NCBI GenBank assembly: GCA_014871385.1
Contig: CM026431.1
Span: 7,437,778 to 7,501,777 of the forward strand
Direction of reading: 5' to 3'
Source: Ceratodon purpureus
Lineage: Eukaryota; Streptophyta; Bryopsida; Pseudoditrichales; Ditrichaceae
Length of the DNA stretch: 64,000 nucleotides
The position numbers and the translations under genes are program-made. Below the pieces are notes generated by a model. The model had not been told where the DNA came from, made no database searches, and saw only the letters and a program-made list of their open reading frames with translations. Position 1 is the first letter of the stretch. Each line of letters begins with the position of its first letter. Shown one piece after another: positions 1-9,853 of the stretch.

Positions 1-532
1 ACTTTGTGTTCTAGTTTGGTAATTTGGGCAAAGTAAAAAGAGAAAATTTAGCCCGTGATCAAGGCTTCACACTTCAACAGTGGATATAATCTTGTCATTA
101 ACTGGCTCTTTATGTTTTGTAACTGTTGAATCTTTCTTCCTAAACTTGAAACATGTACGAGGTGTAACCTTGTGAATAGCTGTGGATGGCTTAGCCATCA
201 GTTACAGACTGGGGTCTGGACTATTTGAAGATTGGGAAGGGCAGGATCAGGACAGTGCTACTCATATGACAAAAAAGCTGACATTACAGATGAGCATTTT
301 CCTGATGGAGAACCACATGTAAGTTCCCTATGAACAACTTTTGCATACAATGTCTAATAATGATACGCAATTGCATAAAAAAATGCTTTAAAATGACCAT
401 GTTGAGTGAAGGTGAACTACCGTATATTTCAATCCTAAAGTGACCAACTACTATGCTCCAAAGAGTCACCTGCAGATCGCACAGGCTTGAGCGATCTAGC
501 TATCTGGGTCTTCGTATGAAATGACCAGACCG
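1..532. other. Non-coding stretch, subtilase 3' flank
   Basis: No convincing gene is seen. The right end lies directly downstream of the stop codon of the minus-strand subtilase fragment, so part of it may be the old 3' flank of that gene. The short open frames here have no recognisable content. Confidence 0.4.
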
Positions 533-753
533 CTAAATGACTTCGCCCACGAGTACTGACACAGGAATGCGCACAACATGGCCATGACTGCCATGCCATA
601 CCAATGAGCCGAACGTGAAGGTGCCGGTGGTTTGCGTCGCGTGCAGAGTTACTGTTACGACCACACTTTCGCCGCCTCGCAACTGGAACCAATCAGGCCA
701 CACTCTCACGTCCACCCCTGTGGGCGCGCTCACCGCCACGGTGTAGCTCTCCG
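533..753 (-). pseudogene. Subtilase C-terminal fragment (fn3-like domain)
   Basis: Only the last ~73 codons of a subtilisin-like serine protease gene are present, on the minus strand with the stop at 533. The peptide reads [18 protein letters not shown], then [19 protein letters not shown], and ends GSLVWHGSHGHVVRIPVSVLV. That is the fibronectin-III-like domain closing plant subtilases, including the conserved W-D-G/H-x-H-x-VRSPI-type ending. The catalytic domain (Asp, His and Ser blocks) is absent. The homology stops abruptly near 753, where SCAR/WAVE coding sequence begins on the opposite strand. This is a gene fragment left by a rearrangement or carried by a mobile element. I am confident of the family and of the truncation. 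Confidence 0.8.
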
Positions 754-3434
754 CTTGGTCAGCCCAACCCGGAGCTTTACCGCGCGACTGAGCAAGATGA
801 TTCCGAGGGGCTGCTTGAAGGCGTCGCCATGGCTGGCCTTGTTGGCCTTGTTCGCCAGCTCGGTGACCTCGCTGAGTATGTGTTCCAATCCTCCTTGCAT
901 TTTTTTCTTACATGAAAGATGAGCTCCTTTCAGTAACCGGTGTTTTAATTGGAAGAGATGTCAGTTGCTGTTGAAGGCCTCAGTAATCTCTACCTTAAAT
1001 TGTGAAGTTTAATTTGCTTATATCATAGGTTCTCTCTCACAGTTTCTTCGCAGATTTTGCTAGACGAGGTGATAGAATGCTTATAAAAGTATCAATAAAC
1101 TTTCATATCTTACATGGAAGAGTAATGGTTATCTCGAGCTGCTTTCACTCTAAGGTTAACCGTTGTTTATTGGTAGAGATGAGTTGCTGCTGAAGGCTTC
1201 AATAATCACTAACTTTATTGCTCTCAGATTTGCAACTGTCATGGGTTGGTCATCACAAATTTTGTTAGACACGGTGATAGAATGGTTACTAATAGACTTC
1301 ATAGAGTCTATTAGACTTCATGAATTGAAGCTTATCCTGTTTAGTGGTTATCGAGAGCTGGTTGCCCGTTATTTGTTGCTGTTGAGGTTTTTAAAGGCCT
1401 CAGTAATCTCAACCTTATATTGTGAAGTTTGCTCTCAGATCTGCTTATATCACGGGTTCGCTCACACATTTGTTGCTAGACGAGGTGATAGATTGCTTAT
1501 AAAAGTAACAACAGAGTATATGAGGTTCCCGAAGGCTTAAGTAATCTCTACCTTAGATTGTGAAGTTTTCTCTCACATTTTTGGTGATAGAATGCTTACA
1601 AGAGTAGCAATAGAGTGTATGAATTGAAGCGTATTCTGTTTGCAGGTTCGCAGCTGAGATTTTCCACGACCTTCATGACGACATCATCAAAATTGTGGCT
1701 CGAGGGCAGAGTGTGAAAGAGCGAGTTACACGTCTGGAAGCAGATTTGCCTCAGGTGGAGAAGGCATTGCTTGCGAAAGCCAACCAGTTCAAATTTGCCT
1801 ACACTGCCCGTAAGCTACATACTCACCTATGCTACTACAAATACCAAATGACCTCTATTCAAGTTATTTATGAGCTCCGATAAGAAAGGATATTGTGAAC
1901 GGGATAAAAGCTTTCGGGAGAACCTGGCTCTGATGATGATGTTTTTGGTTGGCAGGGTCCAAATGGCGTGCACCGTTGCCAATGGATCAAAGCGTGTGCG
2001 GGCAAGGGGAGCTTCCACGCTTCGTCCAAACCTTCTATGATGACTGTCGAGGCCCTCCTCGTCTGTTCCTTCTTGACAAGTAGGAATCTGTTTCAACACC
2101 ATTTTGATTTCTAGCTTAAGGCAAATTTTTTTTAATATCGGAAGTATGGACCAGGTTTGATGGAGGTGGGCGAGGTGCGTGTGTGAAGAGGTACACTGAC
2201 CCGACATTCTTCAGGCTCACCTGGGCCACCTCGCAGCTAGAGAGAGCTGAGCAACTCGAACGTGAACGTCAAGAGCATTTTGAGGAACTCGAAGCACAAA
2301 AAATAGTGAGCTTCCTATTCCCTCTATTCTTTCTCGACTTTTCATCTCCATTTTCCCTCGGTATTCAGACTCTCTAGATACCATCATAAAGATGATTGTC
2401 GCCATAAGTTGTCACCTTCTCTTTGATCACTGTGACACATAAATCATGGTTGTTATGATTTTTTAAGTTCCCGAGACCCTGTTTCACTACAAAATATGAT
2501 CACTACCTACACTCTTCATTTTAAGTACATTCCATTCGTGTACAAATGAGGTGATTGAGTTGAGTGAGTAACGATTTTCCAGTGGCCCACTTGAAGCTCA
2601 GAGCGATTATATGGTGTTCGTGAATATGCTCTGTTTGATTTTGCACTGAGGTCTCGAAGTGGTCCATGGAGTTAAGAGTTTGACATTGTGACGTTTCATT
2701 GGCAGCAAAAGCAATCTAGTATGAAGAAAGGATCCAAAATTGCAGGGTCGGTGTATCCCAGGTACTTTTGTTTGAACAATGTCTTACATGCGTTTCTTTT
2801 CCAAGAGTCTAGTGAGTATACAAGGGTGGTCTGTCTTTTCGGCACTGAAGTTCTGAACAATAACAGAGAACGGTTATCGTCAGCCCACTTCGAAAATCTC
2901 GAAGGGTTTACAGGCGATTTCACTCCCGAGCTTCGTTCCATGCGACTGGACCCATTACCAGAGGGCGGTGACCTCACACCCGACGAGCCTCAGTCTCCAG
3001 TACAACAGAAACCACAACAACAGCAACAACAACTGCCTGAAGTAGACGAAGGGCCAGTTCTAGCGCCACTAAAAATCAGTGCCAAAGACATCGAAAGTGC
3101 AAGGCGGGGACGCAGAATGCAAACTCCAACTTCAGAGGACGATGGCGCTAGTGACTATGTGGATGCAATGACGACCATGGGCTCGGATGCCGACTCCGAA
3201 CTCGGTCGGTGGAGTGCTCGCAATTCTGCACGCCTTTCGGCCGACTCTGCTCAAAGTCCAATGCCTGTTGAGTGGGAGCATTTTGAGGCTCAGCCTGTTG
3301 ATGCTAAGTCTGATATCACCATCAATAGGCGAAGCTACCCCAGGGGGGCAGGTGGCAACCGAAGTCCAATCCGAGGTTGGAGTGGCAGGGGAGGACTTGA
3401 CCAACCCAGGAGTAGTAGCGGGGGTTCAATCTGA
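754..3434 (+). pseudogene. SCAR/WAVE homolog lacking its first exon
   Basis: Exons inferred from GT-AG junctions and family similarity are 754-875, 1646-1809, 1956-2079, 2155-2305, 2706-2761 and 2867 to about 3330. They encode the SCAR homology domain. Landmarks are [56 protein letters not shown] and KRYTDPTFFR, then a charged helix and a KKGSK basic segment. SCAR proteins activate the Arp2/3 complex and drive branched actin assembly at the plasma membrane. The family's start (MPLVR-type first residues) is missing: upstream of 754 the sequence switches to a reversed subtilase fragment and no ATG is in frame. No WH2 or acidic VCA tail was found downstream. All junctions still splice in frame, so loss may be recent or a replacement first exon may exist. 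Best read as a truncated gene. Confidence 0.75.
940..1640 (+). repeat. Degenerate tandem repeats in the SCAR intron
   Basis: About four imperfect copies of a ~170-230 bp unit fill the first SCAR intron. Recurring landmarks are 'ttgctg.tgaaggc', 'cagtaatctctacctta', 'attgtgaagttt' and 'gacgaggtgatagaatgctta'. Copies begin near 950, 1170, 1355 and 1525 and differ by many substitutions and indels, which suggests an old duplication. The short open frame across 1163-1540 is an accident of these repeats. Confidence 0.6.
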
Positions 3435-4349
3435 GTCCGGGGTAATGGGAGAGGTCCATCCAGAAGCGCCAGAGGTGACGGCTGCTGCACCATCCGATCC
3501 TGCAGGAGAGCAAGAAGTCCAACCAGCAGAAGTGACAGCAGCTGAAGTCCCACCCGAACCCAGGGTAATGGAGGAAGTTCTCCCCGAGCCAAGTGAGGAA
3601 AGAGGAGACTTACCAGGACAGGAAGCGGGGGAGGCACCTTCACTGATGGAGGAGAGGATGGCTGCTGCCCCATCCGAGTCGGGAGCAGGGGAGCAAGCTC
3701 GACCAGGGGAAGAAGCAACCGTGGTTGCCCCACCCGAGTCGGTGGCAGAGAAAGAGGTCCCACCAACAGAGGAGGTGACCGACAGCCTACCTGAAGCAGG
3801 AGTAGAGGGGACGTCAACCCATGGAAGGAGGTGATTGCCAAGACTCCACCCGAACCTGCAGCGGAGGAGGAAGCTCGACCAGGAGAGGAGGCGAGCGTCG
3901 AGATCCAACCCGAGCCAGGAATGCTGGTAAGTGAGGCTGTGCCCGATAACCTGCCCAGGGTAGAGGCAGTGGTGGCTGATGAGACAGGGCAGCAGGATGG
4001 AACCTCAGGGGAGGATGCCGTAGCGGAGGAAGGATCCGTACCAGGGGAACCTATGGGCCCACCCACTGAAGAGCCTCTCCCGGACACCACCGAGGTACAG
4101 TTGAACGAAGCTGAGCCAGGGTTCATCATGATACCCGAGACTCCGATAGTGGTTCCAGAAGAGGTCGTTCTTGCTGACGAAGACGTCCTCTCCGGTGGGA
4201 CCGAACCATTGGATGCGGGACCTGCGGTAGTTGCATCCAAGGGAGGTCCAGGACTCAGGGAAGGCACGGGCGGCAACCCGGAGGAGCGAGGCGAGCTTGA
4301 GGTTACCAGCACCCTAGTTCGAGGGGACCAGGGGACTCGATCGGCATAG
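3331..4349 (+). pseudogene. Acidic Pro/Glu-rich coding remnant with two frame changes
   Basis: An open frame continues from the SCAR-like exon but switches frame twice. Up to about 3330 the frame is that of the SCAR exon, from 3330 to about 3830 it is +1, and from 3831 to 4349 it returns to the first frame. The translated text is one continuous low-complexity style throughout (repeats like PPEPRVMEEV, PSESGAGEQARPGEEA, PPEPAAEEEARPGEEA), which supports a single ancestral frame broken by two compensating single-base indels. The long opposite-strand frame (3335-4453) is Ser/Pro/Leu-rich and looks like a shadow. No domain is recognised. It may be the disordered middle part of the SCAR-like protein or an unrelated acidic gene joined to it. 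Confidence 0.45.
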
Positions 4350-4474
4350 ACACAACACGAACAATCCTCTGAAGTTGGGCCCTCCCGCATTGAGGCAGCA
4401 GATAGCGTGCGTGCTAGACGAAGTCGCTGAGTACGTGAACCCGGAGAGTGCAAGTGGGGATGGTGGGGATGTGT

Positions 4475-5349
4475 GAACCAAGCTCAGTGGGGATGGTGGA
4501 ACCAAGCGTGGTGGTGGTGCAGAGAAGGACGGGCGGAAGTTGGAGGAGTTGCAGAAAGCAATATCAACTCAGACTGCGCCTTTTCAAAAGTGCGCACAAG
4601 GAATTGTTGAGAAGAAGGAAGCGCTATCGAAATTGGAGGCCGAGAAGCTGGAGTTGGAAGCCCAAGATGAAAACTTGAACTCCAAGAAGGAAAAATTGCG
4701 TAAAGCTTCCAAAGACTTTGCGAAAGCTGGGGACCTGAAGGAGAAAGCGCGTGTGGACAAGGAGCAACGACTGCTCAGTGCTCAGATTGCAGCCAACAAC
4801 GAAACTTTAGAGGAATGTGAGACAAGGCTTGAGGATTCAAGGAGGTCTATAGTCGAGGAGGAAGAGAAGCTAAGTTCTCTCAAAGAGGCGGTAGCTCAGC
4901 TGCAGAAGAAATGCGCAGCCGAGAGAGCAGCTCAATACTCTATCAAGCCGAAAGAGCCTGTTGGAAACAGGACTGCAACTGAAATAGGGGTGCCAAATCT
5001 TAAGACCGAATCACCATATATTGTGTGTCAGCTACTCTTTGTTTCCAACACCGCAGTCTCTTTTTCTTGTGGGTGCTTGTTTCACCCGTGGTGCTTGTGG
5101 GCAGAAATCCTTTCAGGATGTCGTGATTGTCGTCGGTGTTCAAAAGTGGCCGATCCTTTCTGGTTGGAATCTTGGGGGTTTGACTTGTTAGAAACGCCCG
5201 ATAGTAGCATTAAACCCGAAGAAAAGGTCGAGGAGGGAGAGTCGGTCATAGAGCGCAAGAAGAAGGGTAAGGCAAATTCTAGTGTTTCACTCAAGCCATG
5301 TCATTGTTTGCCCATAGTTGTGCACATGTGTAGAGCGGGTTGTGCGTAA
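4475..5349 (+). CDS. Coiled-coil plus RING/PHD-like Cys-His segment, unknown
   Basis: An uninterrupted frame runs from just after a stop at 4474 to the stop at 5347-5349. Its first half is a long charged coiled coil (KKEALSKLEAEKLELEAQDE; LEDSRRSIVEEEEKLSSLKE). The second half has a cysteine/histidine cluster reading SCGCLFHPWCLWAEILSGCR then DCRRCSKVADPFW, which resembles a zinc-binding RING/PHD-type knuckle but does not match one I can name. It ends with a Lys/Glu-rich tail. There is no ATG at the left end of the frame, so this is either an internal exon or a remnant. The following 0.5 kb contains a diverged duplicate of its 3' end. Function unknown. Confidence 0.4.
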
Positions 5350-5860
5350 TGTGTGTTGAGGCTAATGCAAAGGAACCGTTGTGCTGGATGTTGGAAACAA
5401 CAGCTAAAGCAGTGGAGGACAAGAAGAAGGGAGAGCATAGCAAGGGGCCTAAAGATGACAAAAACACCCCATCAGCAAACTTAAGGCAAAGTCTCCTACA
5501 GCGTCATCGAAGGAGGCACAAGGCTTCCAACCTGTCCAAGTTAACAGTGGTACCGACTCAGACGAAGTTCCTTTGTCTGACGTGCGTTGAGGGCTGCGCA
5601 AGAGGCCAGCTACTACTGTCGCTGAGGGTGAACCACCTACTAAGGTGCCGAAGCAACAGAGGAATCCATCGACTATGGCTGGTAAGGCAACTTCCAGTCG
5701 TTCAATTAAGCCATATCATTGGTTTGCACATTGTCAAGGGCATGTTGCGTATTGTGTGAAACGCAAAGTAATTGTTGTGTTGGAAACGTCCTTTGTTGGA
5801 AACAGCAGCTAAAGCTCTGGAGCCCAAGAAGAAGGGAGAACGTACGAAGGGCTGCATCAC
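5288..5860 (+). repeat. Direct duplication, ~410 bp apart
   Basis: The segment 5288-5450 recurs in diverged form at 5700-5853. Shared landmarks are 'aagccat.tcattg.tttgc', 'ttggaaaca.cagctaaagc' and 'aagaagaagggagaacgt.c.aaggg'. Both copies follow the coiled-coil frame, so the 3' end of that gene appears to have been tandemly duplicated and then decayed. Confidence 0.6.
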
Positions 5861-7080
5861 TGAGTCGGATGGGATGCTCGAATTTGGCTGCATGTTGTTG
5901 TTGGTCGGAGTTAGACGGGATGTCGGGATTTTGCCGGAGGTTGTTGTTTGCATCGTGGAATTGGAAAATAATGCTTGACATCCTACTTTCCCTCACCCAA
6001 AGCTTTAAGTGCAATGATGGATCACATTGGCATGTTCAACCTCTATTGGCCGTGGGTTGTGCATGTACAAGTTTACATGCCTTGTGTGGCATTTAGTACT
6101 TGTTCAAAAAGAAAGTCATACAAGGTAGAAACACTTCACACACGTACCTCTACTAGGCTTCATATATTTTAACAATCATGACTGTGACATATTAAAGGGC
6201 TCATTATTTTGCTCATGTCGAATTAAGTCAAATGATGCTTCAAGTACTATGTTCAATCTATGGAAGCATTGACAAGTTTTGTCCATGTGTTTCTTTTGTC
6301 TCTTTTGGGTAAGTCTACAGTTTTGAATAGGTGTCTACAACACCTTCACTTCAAAAATTCGTATGAAATTACTCATGTGTCCAAAAATTCTGACTCCAAG
6401 ACCCAACACTTCGTCTCCAATTTGCTAACACATTCATGGTTTCACTTCATGCATTCTGCACTCCCCGGTTACAAATTCCCTTATTTTGTCATGAATGGGT
6501 GTTCCTACCTTAAGGAACGCTTCATCAGAACCAATCTGGAACTAAGGTCGAGTCCAAATTGAAAATTTTAGGGATTTGCAAGAAAAAAATCCCATTGGCT
6601 GGCTGGGCTCCGAAAATGGCTCGTAGGGGCAAAATACTGACATCCCTCCTGAATGTTTGAAGTGACTAATTATAGGAATCAAAACGGTGGGCCTCGGGTC
6701 ATTAGCATTACGAACGGACACTTCATTCACGCCGGCCCCTTACAAAGGAACCGGAGTTTCTATCTATCTATCTATGAATCAAAAACGTCGAGGTTGCTAC
6801 TAGTGGCTGGTAAGGTCCACCAGTTTTACCATTGGAGTATTGGACTGTAATTTCAAGACCCACAATGGATGCGCTTAATGAGGCCCAAAGGATGAAGTGG
6901 TCCATCTTGAGAGTTAGAAGCGGGCATTTAGAGGTCAAAGAGCTAAATTGGTGGGGAGTGGAGAATGCTTTTTAGTCTTGTTTGGAGTGGAGTGGAAACA
7001 ACAAAAGAGATCTGAGAGAACCATGCAGCCGTCGTTGCTTCACGTGGCCCGGAGTAAAATAAATACTATATAATTATGTA
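5860..7080. other. No gene seen
   Basis: Several short open frames exist on both strands but none has a codon pattern, domain or splice structure I can support. The right end becomes AT-rich just before the GC-rich promoter array at 7125. Confidence 0.4.
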
Positions 7081-7124
7081 TAATTATACCAAACATATAA
7101 CAGTGCATCACCCGCCCTGCCCCA

Positions 7125-7300
7125 AAGGAACCCGCCCAGCCTGGGCAGGAACCCGCCCAGTAGGGCAGGAACCCGCCCAGGAGGGGGAACCCGCCCAACA
7201 GGGCGGGAACCCGCCCAGGCTCGGGTTAGGGCGGGTTCCTCTGGCCAGCTATATAAGGGCTGGGCCCTCATTAGGAACCCGCCCTTCCTAGCTCCCATGA
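7125..7300 (+). promoter_or_regulatory. TATA promoter with GGAACCCGCCC array
   Basis: Five direct copies of GGAACCCGCCCA (the G before AACCC varies) lie between 7128 and 7217. One inverted copy (GGCGGGTTCC) is at about 7230-7239, and a sixth direct copy is at about 7273. A good TATA box, TATATAAG, sits at 7250-7257 inside the array. Spacing between direct copies is about 18-22 bp. The arrangement resembles a promoter with clustered binding sites for one factor. The next open frame starts at 7390. Confidence 0.6.
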
Positions 7301-7389
7301 CCCACTTCTCCTCGTGAGTGTTGGGTTCCGGGATTGGGGGAGGGCGTTCCAGCATACCCGGAGGCGATTATTTGCAGGTTTTTTCTACG

Positions 7390-7766
7390 ATGGCGACACT
7401 GATACCGGGTTTAGTCCGCAAGGCGGAAAAAGACAAGACACGTAAACGACAAGGGAAAACCCAACAGTCGCGAAAACACGTGTTGGACAACCCCGACAAA
7501 TTGGCTTTTCGAGGGTGGGAAGACGTACCCGATCCTTGGACTTTCGACTACGCCAAAGCATTCATCGAGTGGATGATGGTTTCTACTATAATCGAGAAGG
7601 GGTGAGGTACCGCCGCTTAGGTGAAGAGGACTACTATACATACGAGGAGGCATCGTCCATTTTGGAGGGCAGTGCAGGGTTGGAACGAGTGCCATCAGGA
7701 GTGGTAGATGCTATGGTAGAGGAGGCAATGGACTATGCAGACCCATTGAGTGCATGGGTAATGTAA
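7390..7766 (+). pseudogene. Small orphan gene with one frameshift
   Basis: From the ATG at 7390 (MATLIPGLVRKAEKDKTRKR) the frame runs to about residue 61 (...WTFDYAKAFIEW), then a one-base loss near 7571 shifts it. The other frame continues as DDGFYYNREGVRYRRLGEED, YYTYEEASSILEG and ends VVDAMVEEAMDYADPLSAWV at 7766. Corrected length is about 125 residues: a basic N-terminus and an acidic, Tyr-rich C-terminus. No family is recognised. It lies 130 bp downstream of the TATA box at 7250. Either a recently broken gene or a sequencing indel. Confidence 0.5.
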
Positions 7767-7824
7767 TTTTCTGTAGGTAAAACATTTTGCCGTAAAAAAC
7801 CACGTGGGATTTGACGTGGCTGTC

Positions 7825-7965
7825 CACCGTGGCGTCGGGGCGGGTGCGAATGTGGCAGGGCGGGTGCGAATGTGGCAGGGCGGGTGCGGATGTGTCAGGG
7901 CGGGTGTGGTTTATGCGGGGCGGGTGCGGATGTGGCAGGGCGGGTGCGGCGGGGCGGGTCCCGAT
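7825..7965. repeat. GC-rich 20-bp minisatellite
   Basis: About six to seven copies of a ~20 bp unit close to GGCGGGTGCGGATGTGGCAG, with the last copies degenerating into GGCGGGTCCC. The core GGCGGGT also occurs in the promoter array 600 bp upstream. Open frames through it in several phases are artefacts of the repeat. Confidence 0.75.
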
Positions 7966-8640
7966 CCCCCGACCCCGACCCCCCAGCGGTCGCCGGTCCC
8001 CGAAGTCGGTCGGAAGCGGGGTCGGGGGCCCTACAGGCGGTCGCCCACAGCTCCCCCTCAACTATTGCGTACGCAGCCTCATCTGTGATTATCTGCCCAT
8101 CGGTCCCTTGGCAGAATTCAACGGCACGATTTACACTCACAGACCCCCCCTTGGGGTGAGGATGATCATCAGATTTGTCGTCGGAGTCGGAATCGTGATC
8201 GTCCTGCTCATCCCGCCCCATCTGATGGTCCGGGCTCTCCGCCCCCTGAACACGGTCTGTCAGGTCCTCCCCCGCTTTGGGATTGTTGTGCTCATCCCAT
8301 CCAATACCAAGGGGTCATTAATCACCCCCATCATCATTCCCCTCGCGAGTGGATTATAGCCATGATCACACCCCAGGGCACATCCAAGGTACTGTTACTC
8401 TGCCACGTCGGTTTCCCATCCATTGTCACAGCCGCCACGACCAAATCCGCAATAATCACTACTTATGCTCATCCGCCGCCAACGAGGGTTCAAATGCCAA
8501 GGTCTGTCCCAGGGAGTGGCTACATTTGCTCTCCGTGCCTTTGCATCCGCTCGCTCACACATCCGCGCTGCCCTAATCGGCAAACTCGCACCTTGCTTCC
8601 CCTCTCACTAATCCCTTACACCACATCGTTCCTTGGCCAA
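7966..8640. other. GC-rich non-coding stretch
   Basis: No supported gene. The sequence is C-rich, with many overlapping open frames expected from its composition. Confidence 0.4.
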
Positions 8641-8647
8641 AATGCGA

Positions 8648-8735
8648 CGTGGCATGTGACTCTGTAGAGTCACATTTTTTGCTGACGTGGAATATGACTC
8701 GGTAGAGTTATCTTTTTGCTGATGTATCCTTGGAG
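8648..8735. repeat. Two short hairpin-containing direct repeats
   Basis: GTGACTCTGTAGAGTCAC near 8656-8673 is an imperfectly looped palindrome followed by 'ttttttgctgacgtgg'. A diverged second copy (tatgactcggtagagtta, tctttttgctgatgt) follows about 35 bp later. Each has the same order: GCTGACGTGG or similar, hairpin, T-run. Confidence 0.55.
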
Positions 8736-8848
8736 GGTGAGTTCCCTGAGCCTCCTAATTCTCCAACGATCACCCTGGAGCGAGATTCAGGTTTTAGTGA
8801 GCCGCACATATAATGCCGTTCAAAGTCATCCCGTCATTAGTATTAACT

Positions 8849-9766
8849 TTATACTGGCGTAGGCACATCAAAGCGAATAGGATGTCGCGGATAAAACACA
8901 AACGTCCTACCTGCCGAGAGAGGGTGATCGCCAATGTCTTCACTGTCTGGGGTGGTCATATCAACATGAGAGAGGCTGGATGCTCTACCTGAATTTCGAA
9001 CTGGGTAATTCGCGGCGGCACCGTCTTCTCCAGACTCGGATGTTCTCCTAGTGACAGAGACGTCCTCATGTGACAACTCCTCGTTCGGCAGATTCGTTCC
9101 ACTGTCTGTGATTATGACCGACTCAACTATTGCCGTCGCCGATGTGTGTGCTTCGTCCTCTGCTGCAACAGGTGATTGGGCTGGGACAGTCGATGCGACT
9201 TTGTATTTTTCTCCCATTCCCAAACTTCCTGTACCAGCCCCCCCCTTTGTAAGACTCAGCTTGTACAGTTCTGAGGTTAGGGACTCTACCTGCCTTTTCA
9301 TCGCGGATACCTCCACTATCTTCAATGACATGGCCTCTCTGGTGTTTTCGCTTTCCTTCTCTAAGGCAGCTACTTTCATCTTTGTCCTCGACATGTCCAG
9401 TAGAACATTTTGTAGTCCACGTCGTAGAGTGTGAACTAGCTCATCTAGCCCGTCGTCCCTACCGTCGGCGAGAACAATGTTTCCAGTCTGCACTGATGTG
9501 GGAGGGGTCTCCAGCCGCTCATCGAGAAGGGACGTCGATACATGCAGAGCGCGTGACGTTCCCACTCCCTGGGGGATACTATCAGACCATCTGTCCACCA
9601 TGTCCGTGTTCATGTCGCTGTGAGAGGCGAGGTCTGCATTCTCCTGCGCAAACATGATCACATAATTCTCATCCAGAAATCGTATACATGCACTCGCATT
9701 AACATCATAATACCCTTCTCTGTAGTAAGTCATGGCTCCAAAAAAGTGAATTGAACCTATTTGCAA
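8849..9766 (-). CDS. Coiled-coil protein of transposon-like locus, 3' exon
   Basis: A minus-strand open frame of up to 305 codons ends with RHPIRFDVPTPV and a stop at 8849. The middle is a heptad-rich helix (LDELVHTLRRGLQNVLLDMS; KMKVAALEKESENTREAMSL). The N-terminal ~20 codons overlap a plausible splice acceptor ('gcaaatag' before GSIHFFGAMTYYREG), so this is probably a downstream exon of the Transposase_24-like gene whose frame ends at 9854. I could not settle the joining phase. CACTA accessory proteins often pair a conserved N-terminal domain with a C-terminal coiled coil, which fits, but the assignment is inferred from position only. Confidence 0.45.
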   Translation of the reverse strand: MQIGSIHFFGAMTYYREGYYDVNASACIRFLDENYVIMFAQENADLASHSDMNTDMVDRWSDSIPQGVGTSRALHVSTSLLDERLETPPTSVQTGNIVLADGRDDGLDELVHTLRRGLQNVLLDMSRTKMKVAALEKESENTREAMSLKIVEVSAMKRQVESLTSELYKLSLTKGGAGTGSLGMGEKYKVASTVPAQSPVAAEDEAHTSATAIVESVIITDSGTNLPNEELSHEDVSVTRRTSESGEDGAAANYPVRNSGRASSLSHVDMTTPDSEDIGDHPLSAGRTFVFYPRHPIRFDVPTPV

Positions 9767-9853
9767 TCAATGCATGCTATAGACAGAGATTGGAGGACTA
9801 TGGACCACATTCAAGTATGCATGCCGATAAAGGCATGCGGACTGCGAGTCATC

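Noticed and set aside
3335..4453. 372-codon minus-strand frame
   Set aside because: Composition (runs of Ser, Pro, Leu) is the mirror of a Glu/Pro-rich plus-strand coding style, which fits better with the upstream SCAR exon.
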